Source: DATHTS01 sp041940425 (GTDB taxonomy: Bacteria; Acidobacteriota; Blastocatellia; Pyrinomonadales; Pyrinomonadaceae). Taken from it: a stretch of 64,000 bases of DNA. The stretch spans positions 62,001 through 126,000 of the forward strand of contig JBGTSF010000003.1 in the NCBI GenBank assembly GCA_041940425.1, written 5' to 3'. Of this stretch, positions 25,490-33,130 are shown piece by piece; the first letter of the stretch is position 1, and each line of letters begins with the position of its first letter. Made by a program: the position numbers and the translations under genes. The notes beneath the pieces are model-generated. The model worked only from the letters and a program-made list of their open reading frames with translations. It ran no database searches and was not told the origin of the DNA.

Positions 25490-26560
25490 ATGAGCGAACT
25501 CGATTTTAATGCCTGGACTTGTCCTCTGCCGCTGCGTGATTATCCGAAGATTGTTCTCGGACACGGCGGCGGCGGGAAACTTTCCAACGAACTCGTCGAA
25601 AATCTTTTTCTGCCCGCTTTTCAAAACGAAACGCTCGACAAACTGAGCGATTCGGCGCAATTGGATATTGCCGGACTTTTAAATGACGGCGGGCGCATCG
25701 CTTATTCGACCGATTCGTTTGTCGTTCAGCCGCTTTTTTTTCGCGGCGGAAATATCGGGAATCTCGCCGTCAACGGAACGGTCAACGATGTCGCAATGTC
25801 GGGCGCAAAACCGTTTTTTCTGAGTTGCGGTTTTATCATCGAAGAAGGTTTTGAAGTCGAAAAACTCGGACTGATCGCCGACACGATGGGTGAAGCGGCG
25901 CGAAAGGCAAATGTCAGAATCGTCACGGGCGACACGAAGGTCGTTGACAAAGGCAAAGGCGACGGTGTTTTTATCAACACTTCGGGCATCGGCATCGTGC
26001 CGAAAGATGTCAATATCGCGCCGCATCTGGCACAACCCGGCGATGTCGTCATTGTTTCCGGCGAGATCGGTCTGCACGGCATTGCGATTATGAGCCAGCG
26101 CGAGGGTTTGGATTTTGAGGCGATAGTCGAATCGGACTGCGCCAACCTGAATTTTCTTGTCGAAGAAATGCTCGCCGTAACAAAAGAAATCCGCGTTCTG
26201 CGCGACCCGACGCGCGGCGGAATCGCTTCGAGTTTGAACGAAATTGCCAAACTTTCCGGTGTCGGCGTTGTTCTGCACGACAGCAAAGTTCCCGTTCCGA
26301 ATACAGTTCGTTCGGCGTGCGAAGTTTTAGGACTCGATCCGTTTTATGTCGCCAATGAAGGAAAACTTCTGGCAATCGCCGCGCGGGAAAAAGCCGACGA
26401 ATTAGTCGAAGCTATGCAAAAAAATGAGTTCGGACAAAGGGCAACGATCATCGGCGAAATTGTCGAAGAACACAAAGGAATGGTCGTTTCAAAAACCACA
26501 TTCGGCGCGACGCGCGTCGTTGATATGCAGTTGGGCGAACAACTGCCGCGAATTTGTTAG
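25490..26560 (+). CDS. hypE: Hydrogenase maturation protein HypE
   Basis: 356 residues of the PurM-like ATP-dependent family. HypE dehydrates a carbamoyl group carried on its C-terminal cysteine to cyanide for the NiFe-hydrogenase active site. Motifs are GHGGGGKLSNELVENLFLPAF (first 20: GHGGGGKLSNELVENLFLPA), STDSFVVQPLFFRGG, GDTKVV, RDPTRGG and the essential C-terminal PRIC, with C356 last. No other hyp gene or hydrogenase subunit is adjacent, so the remaining maturation genes lie elsewhere. It is followed by the sigma-54 regulator gene with its own TATAAT. Confidence 0.95.
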   Translation: MSELDFNAWTCPLPLRDYPKIVLGHGGGGKLSNELVENLFLPAFQNETLDKLSDSAQLDIAGLLNDGGRIAYSTDSFVVQPLFFRGGNIGNLAVNGTVNDVAMSGAKPFFLSCGFIIEEGFEVEKLGLIADTMGEAARKANVRIVTGDTKVVDKGKGDGVFINTSGIGIVPKDVNIAPHLAQPGDVVIVSGEIGLHGIAIMSQREGLDFEAIVESDCANLNFLVEEMLAVTKEIRVLRDPTRGGIASSLNEIAKLSGVGVVLHDSKVPVPNTVRSACEVLGLDPFYVANEGKLLAIAAREKADELVEAMQKNEFGQRATIIGEIVEEHKGMVVSKTTFGATRVVDMQLGEQLPRIC

Positions 26561-26614
26561 TTGTAATTTAAGACTGCCGCTTTTGTTTGCTTTAGCCAAA
26601 TACAGCATAAAGTT

Positions 26615-26620
26615 TATAAT
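26615..26620 (+). promoter_or_regulatory. -10 element (TATAAT) for the sigma-54 activator gene
   Basis: A perfect TATAAT at 26615-26620 lies 35 bp before the TTG start at 26656; a -35 is only weak (TTTAGC near 26591). This would give a short leader for the regulator-kinase operon. Confidence 0.45.
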
Positions 26621-26655
26621 GACTTTCCAAAAAAAAATCGAGAGTAAATAAAATT

Positions 26656-28065
26656 TTGCCGGATAAAAGCGAAAAAATTCTAATCGTTGACGACGACCGT
26701 TTTGTCAGGCTGACGCTTTCGGAAGCGGCGCGTTCGTGGAATTACGCGCCGCTCGAAGCGGAAACGGTCGCCGAAGGAAAAAAAGTTTTTGCGGCGGAAG
26801 AGCCAAGTATCGTTCTGCTCGACATTGATCTGCCGGATGGTTCGGGACTCGATGTTTTAAATGAGATCAAAGAACAAAACCCGGAAGCGATCGTCATAAT
26901 GATTACCGGAAACGTCAGCGTGCCGAACACGATTGCCGCGCTGCGCGGCGGAGCGCACGATTTTATCGGCAAACCCGTCCGGCTCGAAGAACTGCGCGTA
27001 ACGCTCAGAAACGCTTCGGAAACGCGCGATTTAAGACGGGAAGTAAAACAGACAAGACGCGAACGCGCAATTAAATTCGGTTTCGACCAGATCATCGGCG
27101 AATCGAAAAGCATTCAAAAAGCAAAACAGCTTGCCGGACGGGTTGCCGCATCGGACATCAACGCCGTGCTTTTGCAGGGCGAAACCGGAACGGGCAAAGA
27201 CCTTTTCGCCCGCGCGATCCATCACGCTTCCGACAGAAGAAACGCGCCTTATCTGGCGATCAACTGCGCCGCGCTTCCGGCAAATCTGATCGAATCCGAG
27301 CTTTTCGGCTACGAAAAAGGCGCGTTCACCGATGCAAAAAAGAGAAAAGAAGGCTTGTTTGAACAGGCGCACGGCGGCACGATTTTTTTGGACGAGATCG
27401 GCGAGATGGAACTCGCCCTGCAGTCGAAACTGCTGCGGGTTCTGGAAGAAAACACATTTCGCAGAGTCGGCGGACTCAAGGACATTCCGCTCGATGCGCG
27501 AATCGTTGCCGCTTCGAACAAAAACCTGAAAGAAGAAGGCGAAGCGGGCAATTTCCGGCTCGATCTTTTTTATCGCCTGTCGGTGATTCAGATTGACATC
27601 CCGCCGCTCAGAGAAAGAGAAAACGACATTTTACTGCTTGCCGGTCATTACATCGAAAATGCCAATCAAAAACGGCGAGAAACAAAATTAAAGGGCTTGT
27701 CGAAAGAAACGGAAAAGATTTTTTTAAGTTATGAATGGACGGGAAACGTCCGCGAATTGCGAAATGTGATCGAACGCGCTTCGATTTTGGAAGACGGCGA
27801 ATTCGTAACGACCTCCCATCTGCCCGCCGACCTATTAGGCGAAAATTTTTCCGCTGAAAAATCGCATAATGGAAATATTGTTTTGCCGCCCGACGGCATC
27901 GCGCTCGCAGATGCCGAAGCGGAACTCGCGCGGCAGGCGGTCGAAAGAACGGGCGGAAATCTCACGCAAGCGGCGCGGCTTTTGCACATCTCTCGTGATC
28001 AGCTGCGCTACAAACTGAAAAAATCAGGCGATTACGACAAATTGAATTCCGATGAAAACAGATGA
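26656..28065 (+). CDS. NtrC-family sigma-54-dependent response regulator
   Basis: 469 residues starting at TTG (26656). Receiver domain 1-120 with the phospho-acceptor D56 in LLDIDLPDGSG. AAA+ sigma-54 activator domain ~142-375 with Walker A GETGTGKD (175-182), the sigma-54 contact loop GAFTDA (222-227, a variant of GAFTGA) and Walker B IFLDEIGE (244-251). A Fis-type HTH at the C-terminus (GGNLTQAARLLHISRDQLRYKLKK) binds upstream sites. It overlaps the kinase gene by 14 bp, so they form a two-component pair. Its likely targets lie 2.4 kb downstream at 30491-30663. Confidence 0.95.
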   Translation: MPDKSEKILIVDDDRFVRLTLSEAARSWNYAPLEAETVAEGKKVFAAEEPSIVLLDIDLPDGSGLDVLNEIKEQNPEAIVIMITGNVSVPNTIAALRGGAHDFIGKPVRLEELRVTLRNASETRDLRREVKQTRRERAIKFGFDQIIGESKSIQKAKQLAGRVAASDINAVLLQGETGTGKDLFARAIHHASDRRNAPYLAINCAALPANLIESELFGYEKGAFTDAKKRKEGLFEQAHGGTIFLDEIGEMELALQSKLLRVLEENTFRRVGGLKDIPLDARIVAASNKNLKEEGEAGNFRLDLFYRLSVIQIDIPPLRERENDILLLAGHYIENANQKRRETKLKGLSKETEKIFLSYEWTGNVRELRNVIERASILEDGEFVTTSHLPADLLGENFSAEKSHNGNIVLPPDGIALADAEAELARQAVERTGGNLTQAARLLHISRDQLRYKLKKSGDYDKLNSDENR

Positions 28066-29611
28066 AAAAATTACAAGCACAAAGACCGAGCTTTCAAAAG
28101 AACTAGCCGATTTGAAATTCGCGCTCGATCAATCGGCGATCGTCGCTTTTACCGATCAGACGGGAAAAATTACATACGTCAACGACAAATTCTGCGAAAT
28201 TTCCAAATACCCGCGCGAAGAGCTTCTCGGACAAGACCACCGCATCATCAATTCCGGTTACCATCCGAAAGAATTCATCCGCGAACTCTGGCGAACGATC
28301 GCCAATGGAAAAGTCTGGCGCGGCGAACTAAAAAACAGAGCGAAGGACGGCTCGATCTACTGGGTTGATACGACGATCGTGCCGTTTCTAAATGAGAGCG
28401 GAAAGCCGTATCAATACGTCGCCATCCGCTACGACATCACCGAGAAAAAACAAACGGAAGAGCATCTTCTCAGAGCGCAGAGAATGGAATCAATCGGGAC
28501 TCTGGCGGGCGGCATCGCGCATGATTTCAACAATATTTTGTCGCCGATTCTGATGGCAGTTGACATGCTCGCGCTCGATGCGCGGGACGAGGAAACGACA
28601 CGCTGGCTCGATATTATCCGCGAAAACGGCGAACGCGGCGCGGAACTCGTCAAACAAGTTTTGACCTTTGCGCGCGGAATGGCAGGCGAACAGATCAGCA
28701 TTCAGCTAAAACACATCATCAAAGATTCGGTCAAAATCCTGTCGCAGACTCTGCCGAAATCAATCGTTTTAAAGTATGAGATCGAACCGGAACTCGCGCT
28801 CATTACCGCCGATCCGACGCAGATCCATCAGGTTTTGGCGAATCTGGCGATCAACGCCCGCGACGCGATGCCGTCGGGCGGCGAGTTGACCATCACTGCC
28901 AAAAACATTCACCTTAACGAACATTACGCGCAGATCAATATTGACGCAAAAAAGGGCGATTACGTTATTCTGACGGTCGCCGACACCGGAACGGGAATCG
29001 CGCCGGAAATTCAAAAACGAATGTTCGACCCGTTTTTTACAACCAAGGAATTCGGTCAGGGAACGGGCTTGGGGCTGGCGACGGCGCAAACGATCGTCAA
29101 AAGCCACGGCGGCTTTATAAACGTTTACAGCGAAGAAGGACAGGGAACTAAATTTTCCGTCTATCTTCCGGCGGCAAAAAGCGAACGGGAAACGGCAATG
29201 ATCGTTCCCGCCTCGGACTTTCCGCGCGGCGCGGGCGAAACGATCCTGGTCGTTGACGACGAAGAAAATATCCGCACGATCACGCGCGCGACACTCGAAA
29301 AATTCGGCTACAGGGTTTTGACGGCGACCGACGGCGCGGACGCGCTTGCGGTCTTCGCGCAGCATCAGACGGAAATTGACCTCATCTTAACCGACGTGAT
29401 GATGCCCGTTCTGGACGGCGCGGGCTTTGTCAGAGCGTTGAGAAAGATCGCCCCCGAAATAAAAATCGCGGCGATGAGCGGTCTGATGAATCAGGCGCAG
29501 ACCGGCGAATTGAAAAATCTGAACGTCGAGAAGTTTTTAACCAAGCCGCTGACGACGGAAATTTTGCTGAAAACCCTGGCGGAAATTTTAAAGACCAAAG
29601 CCCGCGCGTAA
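28052..29611 (+). CDS. PAS hybrid sensor histidine kinase
   Basis: 519 residues without membrane segments, so it senses a cytoplasmic signal. PAS domain ~22-132 (VAFTDQTGKITYVNDKFCEI, with PAC end YVAIRYDITEKK). HisKA with H157 in AGGIAHDFNNIL. HATPase with NLAINARDAMPSGG and GTGLGLATAQTIVKSHGG. C-terminal receiver with phospho-acceptor aspartate in LILTDVMMPVLDGAG. It is translationally coupled to the NtrC-type regulator by a 14-bp overlap and is its probable partner. The signal bound by the PAS domain is unknown. Confidence 0.94.
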   Translation: MKTDEKITSTKTELSKELADLKFALDQSAIVAFTDQTGKITYVNDKFCEISKYPREELLGQDHRIINSGYHPKEFIRELWRTIANGKVWRGELKNRAKDGSIYWVDTTIVPFLNESGKPYQYVAIRYDITEKKQTEEHLLRAQRMESIGTLAGGIAHDFNNILSPILMAVDMLALDARDEETTRWLDIIRENGERGAELVKQVLTFARGMAGEQISIQLKHIIKDSVKILSQTLPKSIVLKYEIEPELALITADPTQIHQVLANLAINARDAMPSGGELTITAKNIHLNEHYAQINIDAKKGDYVILTVADTGTGIAPEIQKRMFDPFFTTKEFGQGTGLGLATAQTIVKSHGGFINVYSEEGQGTKFSVYLPAAKSERETAMIVPASDFPRGAGETILVVDDEENIRTITRATLEKFGYRVLTATDGADALAVFAQHQTEIDLILTDVMMPVLDGAGFVRALRKIAPEIKIAAMSGLMNQAQTGELKNLNVEKFLTKPLTTEILLKTLAEILKTKARA

Positions 29612-29641
29612 GCAACGGCGTAAACGCTTAAATCAATATCT

Positions 29642-30091
29642 ATGAACGAACAAAATTCACCTAAACAGATCGTCAAATGCCCGCACTGCGGCGCGAATAA
29701 CCGAGTTGCGGTAAATTCCCGAAAACAAGCCGTGTGCGGTCGCTGTAAAAATCCTCTGCCCGCGTTTTCTTCAATGCCCGTTCACCTCACGGACGCGAAT
29801 TTTTCGGAAACGGTCGAAAAATCCTCTCTTCCCGTTTTGATTGATTTCTGGGCGGCGTGGTGCGGACCATGCCGGCTGATCGCGCCCGTAATTGATGAAC
29901 TGGCAAAGGAGCTTGCGGGAAAGGCGGTGATCGGGAAACTCAATGTTGACGAAAATCAGATGACGGCGGCGCGTTTCGGAGTGCAGAGCATTCCGACGCT
30001 TCTCATCGTCAAAAACGGGCGCGAAGCCGAACGCATCGTCGGCGTCCAGCCGAAAGACGCGATCATAAGCAGGCTCAAATCGCATCTTTAA
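29642..30091 (+). CDS. trxC: Thioredoxin 2 (zinc-ribbon thioredoxin)
   Basis: 149 residues. An N-terminal zinc ribbon with C13-x2-C16 and C32-x2-C35 (CPHC, CGRC) is followed by a thioredoxin fold with the active site WCGPC (C74, C77). It reduces protein disulfides in the cytoplasm, and TrxC forms are linked to oxidative stress. It starts 30 bp after the kinase, so it may be the third gene of that operon, and it ends at a clear terminator. Confidence 0.95.
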   Translation: MNEQNSPKQIVKCPHCGANNRVAVNSRKQAVCGRCKNPLPAFSSMPVHLTDANFSETVEKSSLPVLIDFWAAWCGPCRLIAPVIDELAKELAGKAVIGKLNVDENQMTAARFGVQSIPTLLIVKNGREAERIVGVQPKDAIISRLKSHL

Positions 30092-30092
30092 G

Positions 30093-30138
30093 GAGAGAAG
30101 CAATCCGAGCCGGTTGCCCGACTTGCTTCTCTCTTTTT
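30093..30138 (+). terminator. Intrinsic terminator after trxC
   Basis: GAGAGAAGCAA (30093-30103) pairs with TTGCTTCTCTC (30123-30133) and is followed by five T. It closes the regulator-kinase-trxC unit. Confidence 0.9.
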
Positions 30139-30152
30139 CACGCACTAAAAAT

Positions 30153-30422
30153 TCATTGCGCGTGAACGGGGGCTGTCGTCGGAGAGACCTTTGCTTCCTT
30201 TACCTTCGCCGGAACCGCTTCGGCTTTTTCTTCTTTGATCTTTACGGGCGCGTTATGCCCGACCGTTGACGGCAAAACGTTCATCATTCCGATAAACACC
30301 ATTCCGAAAGTGAGAAAGCCGAAAACTACCGCGCTGACCGGAGTAAGATTTCCGGTTAGAAAGAACAAAACCGCGGCGGCTATGCCGAAAGCCCAAAGCA
30401 TTACGTAAAGTTTTACCAACAT
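30153..30422 (-). CDS. Small two-helix membrane protein
   Basis: 89 residues with two membrane helices (about 5-24 VKLYVMLWAFGIAAAVLFFL and 29-50 SAVVFGFLTFGMVFIGMMNV), then a soluble K/E/P/A-rich tail ending in THAPVHAQ-like residues. The ribosome site AGGAGA lies ~10 bp before the ATG. The tail has no known motif. It is transcribed away from the DUF5335/ldh operon from its own sigma-54-type promoter (30491-30505), so it appears to belong to the same regulon. Function unknown. Confidence 0.7.
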   Translation of the reverse strand: MLVKLYVMLWAFGIAAAVLFFLTGNLTPVSAVVFGFLTFGMVFIGMMNVLPSTVGHNAPVKIKEEKAEAVPAKVKEAKVSPTTAPVHAQ

Positions 30423-30490
30423 TTTTATTTGTCTCCTGTGTCAAATTCTTTTTGGTTCGAAGCTCTCGAACGCTTCTGTCTAACTTTTTC

Positions 30491-30505
30491 GCAACGCTCG
30501 TTCCA
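30491..30505 (-). promoter_or_regulatory. Sigma-54 (-24/-12) promoter for the small membrane protein
   Basis: On the minus strand the sequence is TGGAAC-GAGCG-TTGC, with GG and GC exactly 10 nt apart as in the sigma-54 consensus TGGCAC-N5-TTGC. Transcription would start near 30480, giving a leader of about 58 nt. Confidence 0.75.
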
Positions 30506-30546
30506 TTGTTGAACTCCTGTATTTATTGAAGTTTATAAATGCCAAG

Positions 30547-30562
30547 CGCGGATTTTTCCGCG
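30547..30562. promoter_or_regulatory. Candidate activator site 1 (UAS)
   Basis: CGCGGATTTTTCCGCG has 6-bp perfect arms around TTTT. It lies between the two sigma-54 promoters, and its centre is 31 bp (three helical turns) from the centre of site 2. Confidence 0.55.
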
Positions 30563-30577
30563 AAGTCGTGAGGTATT

Positions 30578-30593
30578 TGCGAATATTTCCGCA
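30578..30593. promoter_or_regulatory. Candidate activator site 2 (UAS)
   Basis: TGCGAATATTTCCGCA shares GCG-(G/A)-AT-N-TTTCCGC with site 1. Its centre lies about 64 bp upstream of the -24 GG of the rightward promoter and about 81 bp upstream of that of the leftward one, a usual range for NtrC-type enhancers. Confidence 0.55.
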
Positions 30594-30647
30594 TACCGCG
30601 GCGAACGATTTAAATGAAAAGCCGAGTTTAATTGCCGGATTGTGTTT

Positions 30648-30663
30648 TGGAACATTCCTTGCA
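30648..30663 (+). promoter_or_regulatory. Sigma-54 (-24/-12) promoter for the DUF5335-like/ldh/uspA operon
   Basis: TGGAAC-ATTCC-TTGCA has GG (30649-30650) and GC (30661-30662) exactly 10 nt apart. The predicted start near 30674 falls just before the ribosome site GGAGG (30685) of the gene at 30699. Confidence 0.8.
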
Positions 30664-30698
30664 CCTGTGTGAGTCGGACATTCTGGAGGATAAAAAAA

Positions 30699-31103
30699 AT
30701 GACAACAGTAATTCACGAAGAAATTTGGAAACAGTTTTTTGACGAACTGAGCCGCGCAAAACTCGATTGGGAAACGACCATAAGAGTTTTATCGGACGAA
30801 CTCGGCGCGCAGATATTGTGCGCGGGACTGCCGCTCGCCGGTTTGACTTTTGACGAAGCTGACGATGTGAGAAAGATCGAAGTGATCGTCGGAAGCGGAA
30901 CGGAAAGCCATCAAACGCATAACATCTTTAACCCGAAGTTTGTCGCATTTGAAGACATCGAAGGAAGATCGGAATCAATGCTCGACATCGAAGACGCGGA
31001 CGGAGCGAAAACACTGGTCAAATTCACACAGTCTTTGCCAGCCGTCGTGAGATATTCCGAAATTGAAACGCTTTCGACCGTTTCGCAGACTAGTAATCTT
31101 TAA
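30699..31103 (+). CDS. DUF5335-like protein
   Basis: 134 residues from the ATG at 30699 (GGAGG nine bases upstream); an in-frame ATG at 30642 lies inside the promoter and is rejected. The sequence (EEIWKQFFDELSRAKLDWETTIRVLSDELGAQ... LPLAGLTFDEADDVRKIEVIVG) follows the pattern of DUF5335, small soluble proteins often found beside stress genes. No catalytic residues are apparent. It is the first gene of an operon with ldh (11-bp gap) and uspA, under the sigma-54-type promoter. Function unknown. Confidence 0.7.
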   Translation: MTTVIHEEIWKQFFDELSRAKLDWETTIRVLSDELGAQILCAGLPLAGLTFDEADDVRKIEVIVGSGTESHQTHNIFNPKFVAFEDIEGRSESMLDIEDADGAKTLVKFTQSLPAVVRYSEIETLSTVSQTSNL

Positions 31104-31114
31104 AGGGAATTTTT

Positions 31115-32077
31115 ATGAATGCAAATCTAAATCGGGTAGCGGTTATCGGCTGCGGAAATGTCGGCGCGACCGCCGCGTATTCGCTCCTGATGAGCGGCGT
31201 GGTCGAAGAAATAGTTCTGATTGACAAAGACCGCGACAAACTGCTCGGCGAAGCAATGGATCTTCAGCACGCAGTTCCGCTCGCGCATCCGGTTCGAATC
31301 AAGGAAGGCGGTTACGAAGACGCGGCAAAAGCAGAGATCGTCGTCATCGCCGCCGGAGTCGGAACGAAACCGGGCGAAACGCGGCTCGAACTGCTCGGCA
31401 GAAATATCGAGGTCGTCCGCGAAATCGTCGGCGAGTTGAAGCGCGTTAATTTTGACGGAATTATTCTGATGACGACCAATCCGGTTGACATTCTCGCGCA
31501 GTCCGCGCAGAAAGAATCCGGCTTGCCGCCGAACAAGGTTATCGGTTCGGGGACGGTTTTGGACACAGCTCGCCTGCGTTCGATGCTGAGTAAAGAACTG
31601 AATATCGAAAGCCGTTCGATTCACGCCTACGTGATCGGCGAACACGGGCAGACGGAAGTGGCGACGTGGCACGCGGCGCGGGTCGGAGGCGCGCCGCTCG
31701 TTGATTTTTGTCAGACGGCTTGTCCCGATTTTGACGAGATGCTCAAAAATGTGAAAAACGCCGCGCCGGAAATCGTCCGGCATAAAGGTTATACATCTTT
31801 CGCTATCGCCGCTTGTGTCAATCGCATCTGCCAAGCCGTCTTGCGCGACGAACGCTCGATTCTGCCGGTTTCCGCGCTGACCGGAGGGCAATATGGAATT
31901 TCCGGTATTTATCTGAGCCTGCCGTGCGTCGTCGGAAAAAACGGTGTCGAAAAGATAATCGAAATGCCTCTGAGCGATGCAGAAAATGCGGACTTGCTCG
32001 CATCGGCTAAAATGTTAAAAGAAACTTATAGCGAATTAGAAAGCGCGGAAAACTCTGCCGCCGCTAAAATTTTTTAA
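31115..32077 (+). CDS. ldh: L-lactate dehydrogenase-like 2-hydroxyacid dehydrogenase
   Basis: 320 residues of the LDH/MDH family: NAD-dependent interconversion of a 2-oxoacid and an L-2-hydroxyacid. Rossmann motif VIGCGNVGATA; catalytic R90 (in PGETR), D150 and R153 (TVLDTAR), H177 (GEHG). The specificity position equivalent to LDH Gln102 is T84 (GVGTKPGETR), not Q (lactate) or R (malate), and GEHG is followed by Q179 instead of the usual D. Overall it matches LDH better than MDH, but the substrate is uncertain. Second gene of the sigma-54 operon, fitting a role when respiration is limited (inference). Confidence 0.9.
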   Translation: MNANLNRVAVIGCGNVGATAAYSLLMSGVVEEIVLIDKDRDKLLGEAMDLQHAVPLAHPVRIKEGGYEDAAKAEIVVIAAGVGTKPGETRLELLGRNIEVVREIVGELKRVNFDGIILMTTNPVDILAQSAQKESGLPPNKVIGSGTVLDTARLRSMLSKELNIESRSIHAYVIGEHGQTEVATWHAARVGGAPLVDFCQTACPDFDEMLKNVKNAAPEIVRHKGYTSFAIAACVNRICQAVLRDERSILPVSALTGGQYGISGIYLSLPCVVGKNGVEKIIEMPLSDAENADLLASAKMLKETYSELESAENSAAAKIF

Positions 32078-32086
32078 AGGAGAAAA

Positions 32087-32545
32087 ATGATGAAAATATT
32101 GATCGCCGCCGACGGTTCGGATTACAGCCGCAAGGCAATCGAAGAATGCTGCCGGCTGTTCGGCAGAAAGGAGAATTTAGAAATAAAGATCATTACGGTT
32201 TATGAAAATACTTACCCGCTGATGGGCGAACCGTTCGCGCTTTCCGGCGATTACTATCAGCAAGTTGAAGCGCAAAGCAAAGCCCAAGCCGAAAAAATCG
32301 TTACGGAAAGTGCGGAAATCATCCGCGAAAAAATACCCGGCGCGGTCGTTTCGGACGAAATTTTGAAAGGCGTTCCCGAACGCGAGATCGTCGAGACGGC
32401 GCAAAAGTTCCAGCCCGATCTGGTCGTCGTCGGATCGCACGGGCGCGGCTTTTGGGGACGTTTGACGCTCGGATCGGTGTCGGACGCGGTGCTTCATCAC
32501 GCGCCGTGTTCGGTCATGGTCGTCCGCGCAAATGATGACAAATAA
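32087..32545 (+). CDS. Universal stress protein (UspA family)
   Basis: 152 residues, a single Usp domain: KILIAADGSDYSRKAIEE at the start and the ATP-binding pattern GSHGRGFWGRLTLGSVSDAV (G-x2-G-x9-GS) near the end, so it should bind ATP. Ribosome site AAGGAGAAA; the first of two adjacent ATGs is used here. Third gene of the operon after ldh, and it overlaps the next gene by 14 bp. Confidence 0.93.
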   Translation: MMKILIAADGSDYSRKAIEECCRLFGRKENLEIKIITVYENTYPLMGEPFALSGDYYQQVEAQSKAQAEKIVTESAEIIREKIPGAVVSDEILKGVPEREIVETAQKFQPDLVVVGSHGRGFWGRLTLGSVSDAVLHHAPCSVMVVRANDDK

Positions 32546-32996
32546 CTTTAATACGAAAAATATAATTTCGATATTTTTACGCGCTCTTTCCGTTTGGCTC
32601 GTCATTATCTGTGCGGAGACACTGCATGGCACGGCGAGAACCCTGTTTCTCGAACCGTTTTTCGGCGATTTCCGCGCTCGGCAAATCGCCGTGTTTTCCG
32701 GTGCTTTTATTATTATGACAATTGCTTTTTTGTTTGTTCGGTGGCTCAGAACGGAAAATAATTTTCAGCTTCTTTTAATTGGATTTTTCTGGCTCGTTTT
32801 AACGCTTTTATTTGAAATTTCGCTCGGTCGCTTTGTGTTGAACCTGAGTTGGGAACGCGTCTTTTCGGATTATAATTTGTTAGAAGGCGGATTGCTCGGA
32901 TTCGGCTTGCTGACACTGCTTTTTTCTCCTTTAATCGCTTTTTATTTTCGCTATAATTCACCGCATAAAAGGATAAATTCAGCCGATGTCTTTTAG
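32532..32996 (+). CDS. Four-helix membrane protein of unknown function
   Basis: 154 residues with about four membrane helices (~11-31, 49-69, 78-97, 119-140). The conserved-looking segment ETLHGTARTLFLEPFFGDFRARQIAVFSG in the first loop (here split: ETLHGTARTLFLEP, then GDFRARQIAVFSG) recurs in uncharacterised bacterial membrane proteins as far as I recall. It overlaps uspA by 14 bp and so is co-translated, making it the last gene of the sigma-54 operon. Function unknown. Confidence 0.75.
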   Translation: MMTNNFNTKNIISIFLRALSVWLVIICAETLHGTARTLFLEPFFGDFRARQIAVFSGAFIIMTIAFLFVRWLRTENNFQLLLIGFFWLVLTLLFEISLGRFVLNLSWERVFSDYNLLEGGLLGFGLLTLLFSPLIAFYFRYNSPHKRINSADVF

Positions 32997-33041
32997 ACTC
33001 AAAATTTACCCTAAATTATAGAAAATTAAACTACTTTTTTA

Positions 33042-33098
33042 TTGCTTTACATTATAAAAAATGCTATTCTAAAGGCAACTTGTTTCATAGATGAAACA
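33042..33098 (+). promoter_or_regulatory. Promoter with overlapping operator
   Basis: TTGCTT (33042-33047) and TATTCT (33065-33070) are 17 bp apart. The perfect dyad TGTTTCAT-AG-ATGAAACA (33081-33098) starts 10 bp after the -10, at the transcription start, where a repressor would block initiation. GAAACAAG at 33104-33111 can also pair with CTTGTTTC at 33079, an alternative leader hairpin. Confidence 0.65.
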
Positions 33099-33130
33099 TC
33101 AAAAGAAACAAGAAAAGGAGGAGTGTAATT

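Noticed and set aside
25490..26560. Selenide water dikinase (SelD)
   Set aside because: Same PurM-like fold, but the C-terminal PRIC and GHGGGGK start identify HypE.
31115..32077. Malate dehydrogenase
   Set aside because: The specificity position is Thr, not Arg, and overall motifs fit LDH better.
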